Assembly: GCA_945869355.1 (NCBI GenBank)
Contig: CAMBPA010000087.1
Span: 1-6,361 of the forward strand
Direction: 5' to 3'
DNA length: 6,361 bases
Source of the DNA: Bordetella parapertussis
GTDB taxonomy: Bacteria; Pseudomonadota; Gammaproteobacteria; Burkholderiales; Burkholderiaceae_B
Shown here in pieces: positions 6,240-6,361 of this stretch. A program made the position numbers and the translations under genes. Every line of letters starts with the position of its first letter. Position 1 is the first letter of the stretch. A model generated the notes under the pieces. It was given only the letters and a program-made list of their open reading frames with translations, was not told the DNA's origin and made no database searches.

Positions 6240-6361
6240 GCCCAATGCAAGGTTTAATGTTGGGCATGCACTGCGCGCAGCGTGCGCGGTCTTGATCAGC
6301 ACTTCCTCGTACGATATGCCACGCAACTCGGCAAGCGCATGTGCGATACGCCTAACCTCAG
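6234..6361 (-). CDS. tatD: TatD-family metal-dependent hydrolase / DNase, C-terminal end only
   Basis: The last 41 codons of a leftward gene whose start lies beyond the right edge. The translated end includes EVRRIAHALAELRGISYEEV followed by LIKTAHAARSACPTLNLALG and a final L before TAA at 6234-6236. The R.IA..LAELRG.S.EEV pattern followed by a T.A..A segment is the standard closing helix pair of TatD proteins, where the usual wording is close to ELRGISYEEVAE.TT.NA. The metal ligands are upstream and cannot be seen. Family members are TIM-barrel DNases/RNases involved in repair of oxidative damage and nucleic-acid turnover. The gene is on the same strand as comEC but metC on the other strand separates them. 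Its stop lies inside the last codons of metC. The assignment rests on a short fragment, so the family call is good but not certain. Confidence 0.75.
   Translation of the reverse strand, partial: EVRRIAHALAELRGISYEEVLIKTAHAARSACPTLNLALGL
6240..6265. other. inverted repeat directly after the metC stop
   Basis: GCCCAA at 6240-6245 pairs perfectly with TTGGGC at 6260-6265 (two more G-T pairs are possible inside), starting at the first base after the metC stop codon. It lies within the last codons of tatD. There is no run of T after it on the plus strand, nor a convincing one on the minus strand, so it is at most a weak or Rho-assisted end signal, or an mRNA 3'-end stabiliser. A second short GC-rich hairpin (CGCGCA, loop GCG, TGCGCG at 6274-6288) follows. 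Confidence 0.3.

Noticed and set aside
5694..6250. Several 70-105 codon minus-strand open frames opposite metC
   Set aside because: metC is supported over its full length by family motifs; these frames have no motifs and none continues into the tatD frame.

Overview
This window looks like ordinary chromosomal DNA from a betaproteobacterium of the order Burkholderiales, most likely Alcaligenaceae-like (near Bordetella, Advenella or Orrella). The inference rests on three things: a Bug/TctC-type periplasmic solute-binding protein, a ComEC/Rec2 - alpha/beta hydrolase - PHP phosphatase series on one strand, and a MetC of proteobacterial type. G+C sampled by eye varies from the low 40s to over 70 percent and averages roughly the mid-50s. 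No rRNA, tRNA, CRISPR array, insertion sequence or phage gene was seen.

Layout from right to left, minus strand unless stated. 6234-6361 is the C-terminal end of a TatD-family hydrolase. 5061-6239 is metC on the plus strand, tail to tail with tatD and overlapping it by 6 bases. 4976-5060 is a compact divergent promoter region between metC and comEC. 2465-4975 is comEC/rec2, apparently intact. 2352-2464 is a 113-base gap with a clear ribosome binding site and a weak candidate promoter. 1395-2351 is a Bug/TctC solute-binding protein with a signal peptide. 456-1394 is an alpha/beta hydrolase whose start codon directly abuts the tctC stop codon. 1-436 is the N-terminal part of a PHP-domain phosphatase (YciV/RNase AM type), cut by the window edge.

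The genes do not form one obvious pathway. TatD (DNA/RNA repair or turnover nuclease), ComEC (DNA uptake channel with a nuclease-like domain) and the PHP enzyme (3',5'-bisphosphate nucleotide and RNA-end turnover) share a loose nucleic-acid theme. MetC (methionine biosynthesis) and the orphan binding protein look like later arrivals that split an otherwise conserved minus-strand block. The closest to functional coupling is the tctC-hydrolase-PHP run, whose genes are spaced 0 and 19 bases apart.

I did not find a convincing undescribed system. The points most worth a second look are the orphan binding protein fused transcriptionally to the hydrolase, an Ala/Pro-rich GC-rich insertion in that hydrolase, active-site substitutions in MetC, and the very compact metC borders on both sides.
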